A stretch of 14,697 nt of DNA from Prevotella sp. (GCA_017623335.1 JAGAPI010000057.1:1-14697); one strand, 5' to 3'; shown: positions 6,706-13,325, counted from the first letter of the stretch. Numbers and translations: made by a program. The notes: generated from the sequence alone by a model not told the origin.

Positions 6706-7248
6706 TTAATTTATGATTTCCAAATATTCCGGGTCTACAGTTGTGGAGGCAGCCAATATTTCGGGAATGATTACCACAAACTGCTTGTTGCGCTTTTTGG
6801 CAACCTTTACGTATATGCCTTCCAACCTGTCGAATGTTCCGCCGTGTACTCTTACCTTTTTTCCTTTTTCTATGTTTATCTGGTCAGGTCTGTAGAACGT
6901 CACTTCTTTCTCTTTTTGCTCACACACTCCTATGAAATTGTTCATCTGGTCATTGGGCACAGTGAGATAGTGAGTGTTGTCATTGTGCTTGTGTTTCCAT
7001 ATAACAAACTGCAGGTCGTTGTAGATTTCTTTTTTGAATGCGACAATCTGCTTATGGGCAGCGTAAACAAACACCAAACTATGAATGACCGGTACTGTGC
7101 AGATGACTTTTTTGCCGTTGCATGTGCGCATTGCCTGCTCTTTGGGTATGAAATGCTTCAAGCCATACTTACCGGAAAGATGCTTTTCTGCTTTTGTCTC
7201 GTTCTTATAAGCACGCATGACATACCATTGTTCTTCATCTTTTTCCAT
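6706..7248 (-). CDS. upxY: UpxY-type NusG-like transcription antiterminator
   Basis: A 180-residue NusG paralogue. The NGN domain covers about 6-110 (QWYVMRAYKNETKAEKHL at the start, then IHSLVFVYAA), and a KOW motif follows (KGKKVRVHGGTFDRLEGIYVKV, about 129-150). In Bacteroides, UpxY proteins are encoded first in capsule operons and stop premature termination in the long leader of their own operon. Position fits: first gene, 6 bp before the sugar-phosphate transferase gene, preceded by about 500 bp without genes. No upxZ partner gene follows, unlike many B. fragilis loci. Codon use is clearly more A/T-rich than in wzc or wza, as is common for this family. LoaP or RfaH are alternative names for relatives; UpxY is the best fit by taxon and context. 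Confidence 0.9.
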   Translation of the reverse strand: MEKDEEQWYVMRAYKNETKAEKHLSGKYGLKHFIPKEQAMRTCNGKKVICTVPVIHSLVFVYAAHKQIVAFKKEIYNDLQFVIWKHKHNDNTHYLTVPNDQMNNFIGVCEQKEKEVTFYRPDQINIEKGKKVRVHGGTFDRLEGIYVKVAKKRNKQFVVIIPEILAASTTVDPEYLEIIN

Positions 7249-7450
7249 TGTTTGTTCGTTTTATCATACATTGCCAAATGTTGTGAAATGAACATACTCA
7301 TAGTTCATCCAGATTTGTGTATCTGTCTGTCTTTCAGTGGATTCGTTTGATTTGTGACTTTTATTGTCATTTTCCTTGTTTTATTCTGCCTTATCTTAAT
7401 ATGCCCTGTTTTGCTGACACATCACATGCAATTTTAGAGTGGCAGAAGAT
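7249..7450 (-). promoter_or_regulatory. upxY leader region
   Basis: A gene-free A/T-rich stretch between upxY and the repeat sites. On the transcribed strand two small perfect hairpins lie just before the start: 5-bp stem, 4-nt loop at 7268-7281 (ACATT/AATGT) and a 6-bp stem, 9-nt loop at 7288-7308 (ATGAAC/GTTCAT). By eye I find no full TTTG-N20-TAnnTTTG promoter directed at upxY here; TAAAATTG near 7430 is the closest -7 and lacks a partner. UpxY-class proteins act on leaders like this. Confidence 0.45.
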
Positions 7451-7471
7451 GATTCTCTCTTTAAGAGAAAC
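7451..7471 (+). repeat. recombination-like site A (direct copy)
   Basis: Arms GATTCTC and GAGAAAC flank the 7-bp asymmetric centre TCTTTAA. It is in the same orientation as site B, and the identity with B continues for several bases to the right (CGCTTTCT). Confidence 0.6.
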
Positions 7472-7513
7472 GCTTTCTTATCTAAATATGCCATTAAATG
7501 GTATGCAGAATAG

Positions 7514-7534
7514 GGCTCTCTCTTTAAGAGAAAC
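7514..7534 (+). repeat. recombination-like site B (left end of the invertible segment)
   Basis: Arms GGCTCTC and GAGAAAC flank the same centre TCTTTAA. Site B is 63 bp right of site A and in inverted orientation relative to site C. B and C share 18 bp without mismatch. Confidence 0.65.
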
Positions 7535-7653
7535 GCTTTCTATCTATTTTTTTGATTTATAGGTATCTTCTGTTACATATCAGTTTTTTGCTCAACAAAT
7601 GATAGATAAATATCAACTTTTTTTTATATCCAAAACAAAAAGTTTTCAAATAA

Positions 7654-7685
7654 TTTGGTGATTTGCAATATTTTTCATAATTTTG
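7654..7685 (+). promoter_or_regulatory. Bacteroidota-type promoter inside the invertible segment
   Basis: TTTG at 7654-7657, a 20-bp spacer, then TAATTTTG at 7678-7685: a full match to the primary sigma consensus TTTG / TAnnTTTG. Transcription would start near 7690 and run rightward through site C into the 3' end of the recombinase gene, antisense to it. Confidence 0.7.
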
Positions 7686-7696
7686 CACCCTGAAAT

Positions 7697-7717
7697 GTTT
7701 CTCTTAAAGAGAGAAAC
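7697..7717 (-). repeat. recombination-like site C (inverted copy)
   Basis: Reads GTTTCTC, TTAAAGA, GAGAAAC on the plus strand, i.e. the complement of the A/B form. It has the most symmetric arms: 7 bp perfect. With site A it shares the 19-mer TTCTCTCTTTAAGAGAAAC in inverted orientation. Arms around a 7-bp asymmetric centre fit a tyrosine recombinase core site. Confidence 0.65.
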
Positions 7718-7753
7718 GCCAATATGCTCAACAATTGTATATGAGTATATTAT

Positions 7754-8974
7754 TTATATCAGGCTTATGATAAGATTGTTTGCTTTGTCAACTCCTGACG
7801 AGTCTAAAGATGCAAGATAAATCATGGTTGTTTTTTCTGAATCATGCCCCAAAGCCTCACTGATGGTGGATATAGGTATATTTTCGCTTTTAGCTATACT
7901 TGCCCATGCATGGCGTGCCACGTAAGTGGTAAGCGGAATGGGGAGTCCAAGCATTTCCCCTAATTTTTTCAGCTGTTTGTTAATGCGGTTGTAGGCATTC
8001 TTATAGATTCGCATGAATTTGTGGTCTATGTTATTGTTTATGTCGCAGGCGATGGGCAGCAGATAGGAAGAGTTTCCCGTGGGATATTTAGCAACGATTT
8101 CCTGCATAGGTGCTTCCCATTTGATGTGCAGCAGTTGCGATGTCTTTTGCCGGTGATAGCTCAGTATGCCGCCTTTCAGGTCTTTCTTCCTTAGATTCAC
8201 CATATCGATGAATGACATTCCGCGGGTATAGAAACTGAACAGGAACATATCTCTTGCAAAGTCCATGCGGGGATTAAGGCTAAGGTCAAGCTGTTTCAGT
8301 TGTCTGATGGTTTCCATCGGTATGGCGCGTTTTACGGTCTTGTCTATTCCCGTGTAGACATGTTTGAACGGGTTGGATGACACTGTGTCGGTATCTTCCA
8401 CGGCGTGGTTGTAGATGGTCCGCAGGTTGCGCATATAGAAAGAGGTGGTGTTTCTGCACAGTCCCTGCTCTTTGAGCCACTGCTCATAGCCTTGCATCAG
8501 TGTACCGTCCATTTCCTCTATCGGTATGTCGTTTCCGTTCAGATAGCGCCGCAGGCTGTTGACGGTTGTGGTGTATCTGTCAGCCATGCGTGTTTTCCCG
8601 ATGCTGTGAAGCCGGTTGCTAAGTTCCGCGGTGTAGGCGATAAACCCTTGCAGCACTTTGCCCTCACGGTAATATTCCACCACTTTGTCCGCGGTGTAAG
8701 TCTGTGTTTCCTTTTCCAGTCGTGCAATGACTGACTGGAGCTTCTTTTTGTCAGCCTTCAGAGTGTCACGCAAAGACTGCAGGTAGCTGTAACGCTGTGG
8801 GGCGGTGTAGGGCGGCATTATTATATCCGAATGCACCGCGTCCCATTCTGAAGGATAAAGTTTATACTCCGTGTGGATTTGTCTTGCCACCCGTTTATGT
8901 ATCACCTGAAAATAGAGTGTGCCCTCCTTCATTCCGACAGAAGAGGCACGAAATTTAATCTTTATTTTTGCCAT
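7754..8974 (-). CDS. tyrosine recombinase / DNA invertase
   Basis: A 406-residue site-specific recombinase of the Bacteroidota integrase family. An N-terminal arm-type DNA-binding domain (about 2-95, IKIKFRASSVGMKEGTLY at the start), a SAM-like core-binding domain (about 105-205) and a catalytic domain (about 225-395) are visible. Catalytic residues: Arg251 (FYTRGMSF), Arg354 (TYVARHAW), His377 (LGHDS) and nucleophile Tyr386 (MIYL). The box II His is a Tyr (Tyr351), a change I have the impression is common in this clade. All other key residues are present, so it should be active. Its 3' end is 37 bp from repeat site C, and it faces no other mobile genes, so I infer it flips the adjacent promoter segment. 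The alternative is a leftover integrase of a lost element; the absence of cargo genes and attachment-site-like flanks around a larger region argues against that. Confidence 0.9.
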   Translation of the reverse strand: MAKIKIKFRASSVGMKEGTLYFQVIHKRVARQIHTEYKLYPSEWDAVHSDIIMPPYTAPQRYSYLQSLRDTLKADKKKLQSVIARLEKETQTYTADKVVEYYREGKVLQGFIAYTAELSNRLHSIGKTRMADRYTTTVNSLRRYLNGNDIPIEEMDGTLMQGYEQWLKEQGLCRNTTSFYMRNLRTIYNHAVEDTDTVSSNPFKHVYTGIDKTVKRAIPMETIRQLKQLDLSLNPRMDFARDMFLFSFYTRGMSFIDMVNLRKKDLKGGILSYHRQKTSQLLHIKWEAPMQEIVAKYPTGNSSYLLPIACDINNNIDHKFMRIYKNAYNRINKQLKKLGEMLGLPIPLTTYVARHAWASIAKSENIPISTISEALGHDSEKTTMIYLASLDSSGVDKANNLIISLI

Positions 8975-8997
8975 ATCGTGATAAATATAAGCAAAAT

Positions 8998-9029
8998 GTT
9001 GCAGAATAGCGAAAAAGTTTGTAACTTTG
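8998..9029 (+). promoter_or_regulatory. promoter of the AGCS symporter gene
   Basis: GTTG at 8998-9001 (one mismatch to TTTG), a 20-bp spacer, then TAACTTTG at 9022-9029, a full -7 match. The start codon is 43 bp downstream. An 8-bp inverted repeat (TTTGTAAC at 9018-9025, GTTACAAA at 9051-9058) overlaps the -7 box and could be an operator. Confidence 0.65.
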
Positions 9030-9071
9030 TGCCCGAAAATAATATTTAGCGTTACAAATTATCATATTTTT

Positions 9072-10433
9072 ATGAACGTACAGTCTGTAATTTCTGCCAT
9101 CAGCGACTTTGTGTGGGGCTGGCCCATGATAATTCTGCTGCTCGGCACCCACATCTATCTCACATTACGTCTGAAATTTCCTCAGCGCAAGATATTCACC
9201 GCAATAAAACTCAGCGTGAGGCGCGACAAGGACACGTCGGGCGACGTGAGCCAGTTTGCCGCTCTTGCCACCTCGCTTGCCGCCACCATAGGCACGGGCA
9301 ACATTGTAGGCGTAGCCACGGCAATATCGCTGGGAGGTCCCGGCGCGGTGCTGTGGTGCTGGCTCACGGGAGTGTTTGGCATAGCCACAAAATACGGTGA
9401 GGGACTGCTGGCAATAAAATACCGGGTGCAAAACGATAGGGGCAGGATGCAAGGCGGTCCGATGTATGCGCTGGAGCGCGGACTGGGCATGAAATGGCTG
9501 GCGGTGCTCTTTGCACTGTTCACGGCGCTTGCCGCGTTCGGCATAGGCAACACCGTGCAGGCAAATGCCATTAGCGAGAATATCAGTCTGCTGATGGCTG
9601 GTGTGTGGGCTCCGTCGACCACCAAGACTGTTGTGGGGCTGGTTATAGCCACCGTGATAGGTGTGGTGATTATCGGCGGTGTGAGGAGCATCGCGCGCAT
9701 CTGTTCGGCATTGGTGCCCGTAATGGCGCTGTGCTATGTGCTTGGATGCCTGTATATACTGTGTGTGAATGTCCACTTTGTGCTGCCGGCGCTGAAGCTG
9801 ATTGTCTCCGAGGCATTTTCGTTGAAAGCCACTGCCGGAGGAGCCGTGGGCACGGCTCTGATGTGCGGTGCCCGCTATGGCATAGCCCGCGGTCTGTTCT
9901 CAAATGAGTCGGGCATGGGCTCGGCACCCATCGTTGCCGCTGCCGCCCGTACCAAGAATCCTGTGCGCCAGGCACTCGTAAGCTCGTCGGGCACATTCTG
10001 GGACACGGTGGTGATATGCGCCCTCACCGGACTTGTAATCACAACCAGCATCATAGCCTATCCTCACATTGACTATCACGACGGCGGCATGCTCACCAAG
10101 GAGGCTTTCGGCATGATACCGCTTGTAGGCCCCCCGATACTCACGTTTGGCATTCTCACCTTTGCCTTCTCCACCATTTTGGGCTGGAGCTATTACGGCG
10201 AGCGTGCCGTGGAGTATCTCGGCGGCAGGCGCAGCATAATCTTCTACCGTGTGGCGTGGATAGTGCTTTGTTTTGTGGGCAGCGTGATGAGTCTCGACCT
10301 TGTGTGGAACATTGCCGACGTGATGAATGCACTCATGGCTGTGCCCAATCTTGTGTCGCTGCTGTTGCTGTCGGGAGTGATAGCCAAGGATACCCAGCAC
10401 TATCTATGGGATAAAAGACTGGACGAGGAATAA
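9072..10433 (+). CDS. AGCS-family sodium:alanine/glycine symporter
   Basis: A 453-residue inner-membrane transporter of the alanine or glycine:cation symporter family, importing a small neutral amino acid with Na+ (or H+). About ten to eleven hydrophobic segments are visible. Family hallmarks: AATIGTGNIVGVATAISLGG (residues 71-89), GGPMYALERGLG, and SNESGMGSAPIVAAAA (from residue 277). The ATG at 9072 is chosen because a possible upstream TTG at 9027 lies inside the -7 promoter box, and because the family start runs directly into the first membrane segment. It is a single-gene unit: divergent from the recombinase gene and convergent with the DUF4831 gene, from which a 109-bp inverted repeat separates it. 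The exact substrate cannot be read from sequence. Confidence 0.93.
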   Translation: MNVQSVISAISDFVWGWPMIILLLGTHIYLTLRLKFPQRKIFTAIKLSVRRDKDTSGDVSQFAALATSLAATIGTGNIVGVATAISLGGPGAVLWCWLTGVFGIATKYGEGLLAIKYRVQNDRGRMQGGPMYALERGLGMKWLAVLFALFTALAAFGIGNTVQANAISENISLLMAGVWAPSTTKTVVGLVIATVIGVVIIGGVRSIARICSALVPVMALCYVLGCLYILCVNVHFVLPALKLIVSEAFSLKATAGGAVGTALMCGARYGIARGLFSNESGMGSAPIVAAAARTKNPVRQALVSSSGTFWDTVVICALTGLVITTSIIAYPHIDYHDGGMLTKEAFGMIPLVGPPILTFGILTFAFSTILGWSYYGERAVEYLGGRRSIIFYRVAWIVLCFVGSVMSLDLVWNIADVMNALMAVPNLVSLLLLSGVIAKDTQHYLWDKRLDEE

Positions 10434-10460
10434 AAATAAGTAATTTGTAATAGTATTTTA

Positions 10461-10569
10461 AACAGTAATGTCCAAAAATTAACCAGTAATGACTAATAAA
10501 ATATTTTTTGTGGCGATGCCACCAATGAACAAAAATAATCTTACTGGTTAATTTCTGGATATTACTGTT
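10461..10569. terminator. 109-bp element with 29-bp inverted repeats between convergent genes
   Basis: Arms 10461-10489 (starting AACAGTAATGTCCA) and 10541-10569 match as inverted repeats at 27 of 29 positions. Inside is a perfect small hairpin, GTGGC-GAT-GCCAC, flanked by T- and A-rich tracts (TTTTTTG, AACAAAAA). It lies between the AGCS stop and the DUF4831 stop and would fold into a long hairpin on either transcript, so it probably works as a bidirectional terminator. The long terminal repeats also resemble a small MITE-like element; no target duplication is evident. Confidence 0.6.
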
Positions 10570-10572
10570 GAT

Positions 10573-11637
10573 TTACTTGGGCTGCTCAGCCTCCAGCTTC
10601 TGTACGCTTCCTGTTGTCGGGAAGAGTTGCAGCTTGGTGGTGTTGCGCTTGAACAGGTCGCCGCTGATAAGCTCGGTATATCCAAACTGTGCCGCATACA
10701 GTTCCGCTGTACATAGCTCGCTGTTGCCGCCGCTCACTGTCACCTTTATCTTCTCAGGCACATTCACATAGATGCCTTCCTCCTTCGACTTCTTTTTCTT
10801 GCCGTCGGCAACGGGCAACTTTATGGTGTGCAGATTCTTTATATATATATAATAAGGTGTACCCGACAGGTCGTCGCTGTCCACCATGCCTAATTGCTTT
10901 GATAGGCGGAATAGAATCTGCTTGCCGGTTTCCTCCATGGGGCAGATGTTGATGATATGCTCCACAGTGTCGCGCTCCACGGTGCCTGTGAACATGCTTG
11001 CCATGGCGTTTTCCTGAGCGGTGAGCTGTGCGAGCATGAGGCGCAGCTGTTCTCCGTCCTTGGGCATGAAGTCAGCCTGCCCGCGTGTAAGCTGGTTTTT
11101 GCTGTCTCTTATGTCGTAGATGTCCTGTGCTATGAGCTGTGCCATCTTGGCTGTGGAGCCGGCAGAGAGAATCTCCTCGCTGAGATAGCTGTTGGGCGAC
11201 GGCAGCTGCGGCTTGGGCGACGGTGTGAATTCTGTGGGCGGTGCAGGCACGGTGTTCTCGGTGTTTACCGCCAGCAGACAGCCGTCCTCGCTGAGCTGCA
11301 TGTTGGTGCCCACGCTCTTGCCGTTGTATTTCACAGTATAGCATTTTGCTGTGTCGGCTACGGCGTATGGAGATATTCTGATGCCTATCACCTTGTGGCT
11401 TACGTCGGCAGTCTGCCTTACGTTCTTTATGCGCAGATATTTGTCGGCATACATGCACATAGAGCCCGGTGTGTACTGTGTCTTCTCCACCATAATGCTT
11501 ATGCGCAGGGCTGTCTTGGGCAGATAGTAGAACGTGCCTTCGGGATGTCCTCCTGCGGTGTATCTCTCAATCACGGTCTGTGCTCCGGCACTGGCGCCCA
11601 AAGCTGTAAAAAGTATTGCTGTAACAATCTTTTTCAT
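10573..11637 (-). CDS. DUF4831 family protein, exported
   Basis: A 354-residue protein of unknown function that fits the Bacteroidota family DUF4831. Residues 1-20 form a signal peptide (MKKIVTAILFTALGASAGAQ) with probable signal peptidase I cleavage after AGA, so it is periplasmic or surface-exposed. The start resembles the family (YTAGGHPEGTFYYLPKTALRI). A Pro-rich linker near 130-148 (PAPPTEFTPSPKPQLPSP) precedes a segment with LTRGQADFMPKDGEQLRLML that is conserved in relatives as I recall them, and a basic stretch GKKKKSKEE lies near 280. No catalytic motif is recognisable. It lies downstream of nnr on the same strand, with 63 bp of 9-bp repeats between, so co-transcription is likely although a shared function is not evident. 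Confidence 0.85.
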   Translation of the reverse strand: MKKIVTAILFTALGASAGAQTVIERYTAGGHPEGTFYYLPKTALRISIMVEKTQYTPGSMCMYADKYLRIKNVRQTADVSHKVIGIRISPYAVADTAKCYTVKYNGKSVGTNMQLSEDGCLLAVNTENTVPAPPTEFTPSPKPQLPSPNSYLSEEILSAGSTAKMAQLIAQDIYDIRDSKNQLTRGQADFMPKDGEQLRLMLAQLTAQENAMASMFTGTVERDTVEHIINICPMEETGKQILFRLSKQLGMVDSDDLSGTPYYIYIKNLHTIKLPVADGKKKKSKEEGIYVNVPEKIKVTVSGGNSELCTAELYAAQFGYTELISGDLFKRNTTKLQLFPTTGSVQKLEAEQPK

Positions 11638-11657
11638 AATTATTTTTTAGGAGTGTT

Positions 11658-11711
11658 ATGAATTGTATGATTTTTATGAATTGTATGAAATTTATGAATT
11701 TTATGAAATTA
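11658..11711. repeat. 9-bp tandem repeat between nnr and the DUF4831 gene
   Basis: Six units of period 9, each beginning ATGA: ATGAATTGT, ATGATTTTT, ATGAATTGT, ATGAAATTT, ATGAATTTT, ATGAAATTA. The array includes the nnr stop codon and its last codons (LIS) and fills most of the spacer to the DUF4831 start. Confidence 0.8.
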
Positions 11712-13239
11712 ATTTTTCTTTTTGGGAATAGAGGGTCATGAATGCCTGCGGCAGGCTTTCGATGATGTCGCTTGCCATGAGGCTCTCCATTCCGGTTTTC
11801 TTTGCTGCAATGTCGCCTGCAAGTCCGTGGATGTACATTCCCACGGCAGCTGCGTCGGCGGGCTTATAGCCTCTTGCCAGCAGTCCGGTGATTATGCCTG
11901 TGAGCACGTCGCCGCTGCCGGCAGTAGCCATGCCTGCGTTGCCTGTGGGGCAGAACTCCACGTTGCCGTCGGGCAGGCACAGTGCCGAATAGTGTCCTTT
12001 CAGGATTATATAGCCCTGAATGTGGCGCGCCAGGTCGCGCGCCTTCTGCAACCGCTCGTAGCTGTTGGTGCTGTTGCCCTGCATACGGTCGAATTCCTTG
12101 GGGTGGGGTGTCATTATCACGCCTTTTGGCAGTTGCTGCATCCATGCCTTGCGGTTGCCGAGGATGTTGAGCGCATCGGCATCGGCTACAATCGGACACT
12201 GCGCCCTTCTCAACTGCGCAATAAGTGCTATTGCCGTCTCGTTGGTCTGCCCCAGTCCTGGTCCAATGCCCATCGCATCAAAATTCTCTGTGTCGGCAGG
12301 TTCGCTGAAGAAGTTTTCGTTGATGTCGGCGCTCACTATTGCCTCAGGCACAGCAATCTGCAGAATCTGCGTGTTGCGGCGTGGCGTGCGCACAGTCACC
12401 TTTCCCGCTCCAGACCTGTAGCATGCCTTTGCCGCCAGTGTGGCTGCTCCGCACATTCCGCTGCTTCCTGCCACAAGCAGTGCGCTTCCCATTTGTCCCT
12501 TGTGAGCAAACTTATCGCGGGTCATAAGCCGTCTGCAGATGTCGCTTTCCTCCAGAATGTTATAAGAGCTTGTTATCTCTTCCATGCCTTTGGGGTGCAG
12601 TCCTATGTCAAGTGTCCGTACCTCACCGGTGATGCCGTGGTTTTCGGCAAAGTAGAACGACAGTTTCTTTTGTTGCAGAGTGAGTGTAATGTCAGCCCTG
12701 ATCATGTTTGCCCTCACGTTGTAGGTGTTGTCCTCCGACATCAGTCCTGAAGGAATGTCGATGCTCACTACCTTTGCCTGCGAGGCGTTGATGTATTTCA
12801 CCAATGACGCAAAGCCTCCTGCAAGAGTCTTGTTGAGCCCCGAGCCGAACAGACCGTCGATCACCACAATGTCGGCTGTAAGCTGTGGCGGGTCAAACTC
12901 CTGTTTCACCTCTGTAAACGCCTTTAGCCGTTTGCATTCCGAGAGGCGCTTGCGGTTGGTCTCGCAGTCGTCGCTGAGCTGGTGTCCGGGGATGTTGAAC
13001 AGATAGACGCTCACGTCGTAGTTGTCGTTTGCCAGCATTCTTGCCACGGCAAGCGCATCGCCTCCGTTGTTGCCCGGTCCTGCAAACACCACGAAGGGTG
13101 TCTGAGTACTGAACATGTTTCTTATTTCATTGGCCATTGCTGCAGCGGCGCGCTCCATCAGGTCGATGGATTCTATCGGTTCGTGCTCTATTGTATATTT
13201 GTCCAAATCGTGTATTTGCTGTGCCGTTAATATCTTCAT
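11701..13239 (-). CDS. nnr: bifunctional NAD(P)H-hydrate epimerase / ADP-dependent dehydratase
   Basis: A 512-residue two-domain repair enzyme of nucleotide metabolism. The N-terminal YjeF domain (1 to about 215) epimerises damaged R-NAD(P)HX to the S form; motif FAGPGNNGGDAL at 52-63, with Asp128 in VVIDGLFGSGL. The C-terminal ribokinase-like domain (about 235-505) dehydrates S-NAD(P)HX back to NAD(P)H using ADP; motifs HKGQMGSALLVAG, TPHPKEFDR and GNAGMATAGSGDVLTG with catalytic Asp444. The length and domain order are typical of the fused bacterial form. It is divergent from hpt, with a 111-bp shared promoter region, and followed by the DUF4831 gene. The last few codons overlap a 9-bp tandem repeat. 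Confidence 0.95.
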   Translation of the reverse strand: MKILTAQQIHDLDKYTIEHEPIESIDLMERAAAAMANEIRNMFSTQTPFVVFAGPGNNGGDALAVARMLANDNYDVSVYLFNIPGHQLSDDCETNRKRLSECKRLKAFTEVKQEFDPPQLTADIVVIDGLFGSGLNKTLAGGFASLVKYINASQAKVVSIDIPSGLMSEDNTYNVRANMIRADITLTLQQKKLSFYFAENHGITGEVRTLDIGLHPKGMEEITSSYNILEESDICRRLMTRDKFAHKGQMGSALLVAGSSGMCGAATLAAKACYRSGAGKVTVRTPRRNTQILQIAVPEAIVSADINENFFSEPADTENFDAMGIGPGLGQTNETAIALIAQLRRAQCPIVADADALNILGNRKAWMQQLPKGVIMTPHPKEFDRMQGNSTNSYERLQKARDLARHIQGYIILKGHYSALCLPDGNVEFCPTGNAGMATAGSGDVLTGIITGLLARGYKPADAAAVGMYIHGLAGDIAAKKTGMESLMASDIIESLPQAFMTLYSQKEKLIS

Positions 13240-13265
13240 TGTCGTGAATTTTCAAATTATATCTG

Positions 13266-13273
13266 CAAAAATA
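13266..13273 (-). promoter_or_regulatory. -7 box of the nnr promoter
   Basis: On the minus strand TATTTTTG, followed by C, matches TAnnTTTG 27 bp before the nnr ATG. No clear TTTG at the proper distance upstream, so the assignment rests on the -7 box alone. Confidence 0.45.
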
Positions 13274-13317
13274 CAAAAATAATGCTAAACAATTGCTATA
13301 CTTTGGCGTTTTTTTTG

Positions 13318-13325
13318 TAATTTTG
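13318..13325 (+). promoter_or_regulatory. -7 box of the hpt promoter
   Basis: TAATTTTG, a full -7 match, 25 bp before the hpt ATG, so the leader would be about 20 nt. The upstream element is weak (ATTG with 22 bp spacing). This promoter probably serves hpt, adk and obgE, since I see no further -7 match before adk. Confidence 0.55.

Larger units (their letters stand above)
7514..7717. promoter_or_regulatory. putative invertible promoter segment
   Basis: About 160 bp of A/T-rich DNA between oppositely oriented sites B and C contains one consensus promoter. A tyrosine recombinase gene begins (3' end) 37 bp to the right and the upxY operon lies to the left. This is the usual layout of phase-variable capsule promoters in Bacteroidales. 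Inversion would place the -7 box near 7546-7553 pointing at upxY and give a leader of about 290 nt. In the given orientation the promoter points away, so the operon should be OFF. Confidence 0.7.

Noticed and set aside
7451..7534. Sites A and B as attachment sites of an integrated element
   Set aside because: Only 63 bp apart with nothing between; no cargo or mobility genes nearby. The inverted copy C makes a promoter switch more likely.
7317..7562. An 81-residue plus-strand frame through repeat sites A and B
   Set aside because: The repeated SLRETLS peptide simply reflects the two DNA site copies; no start context, and it lies in the regulatory region.
7754..8974. Recombinase as sign of a prophage or conjugative element
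   Set aside because: No structural, relaxase or transfer genes in the window, and neighbours are envelope and transport genes.
9027..9071. A TTG start extending the symporter by 15 residues
   Set aside because: The codon lies inside the -7 promoter box, upstream of the expected transcription start.
11722..12750. A 342-residue plus-strand open frame opposite nnr
   Set aside because: Antisense to a fully recognisable two-domain enzyme; composition rich in Cys/His/Ala with no family features.
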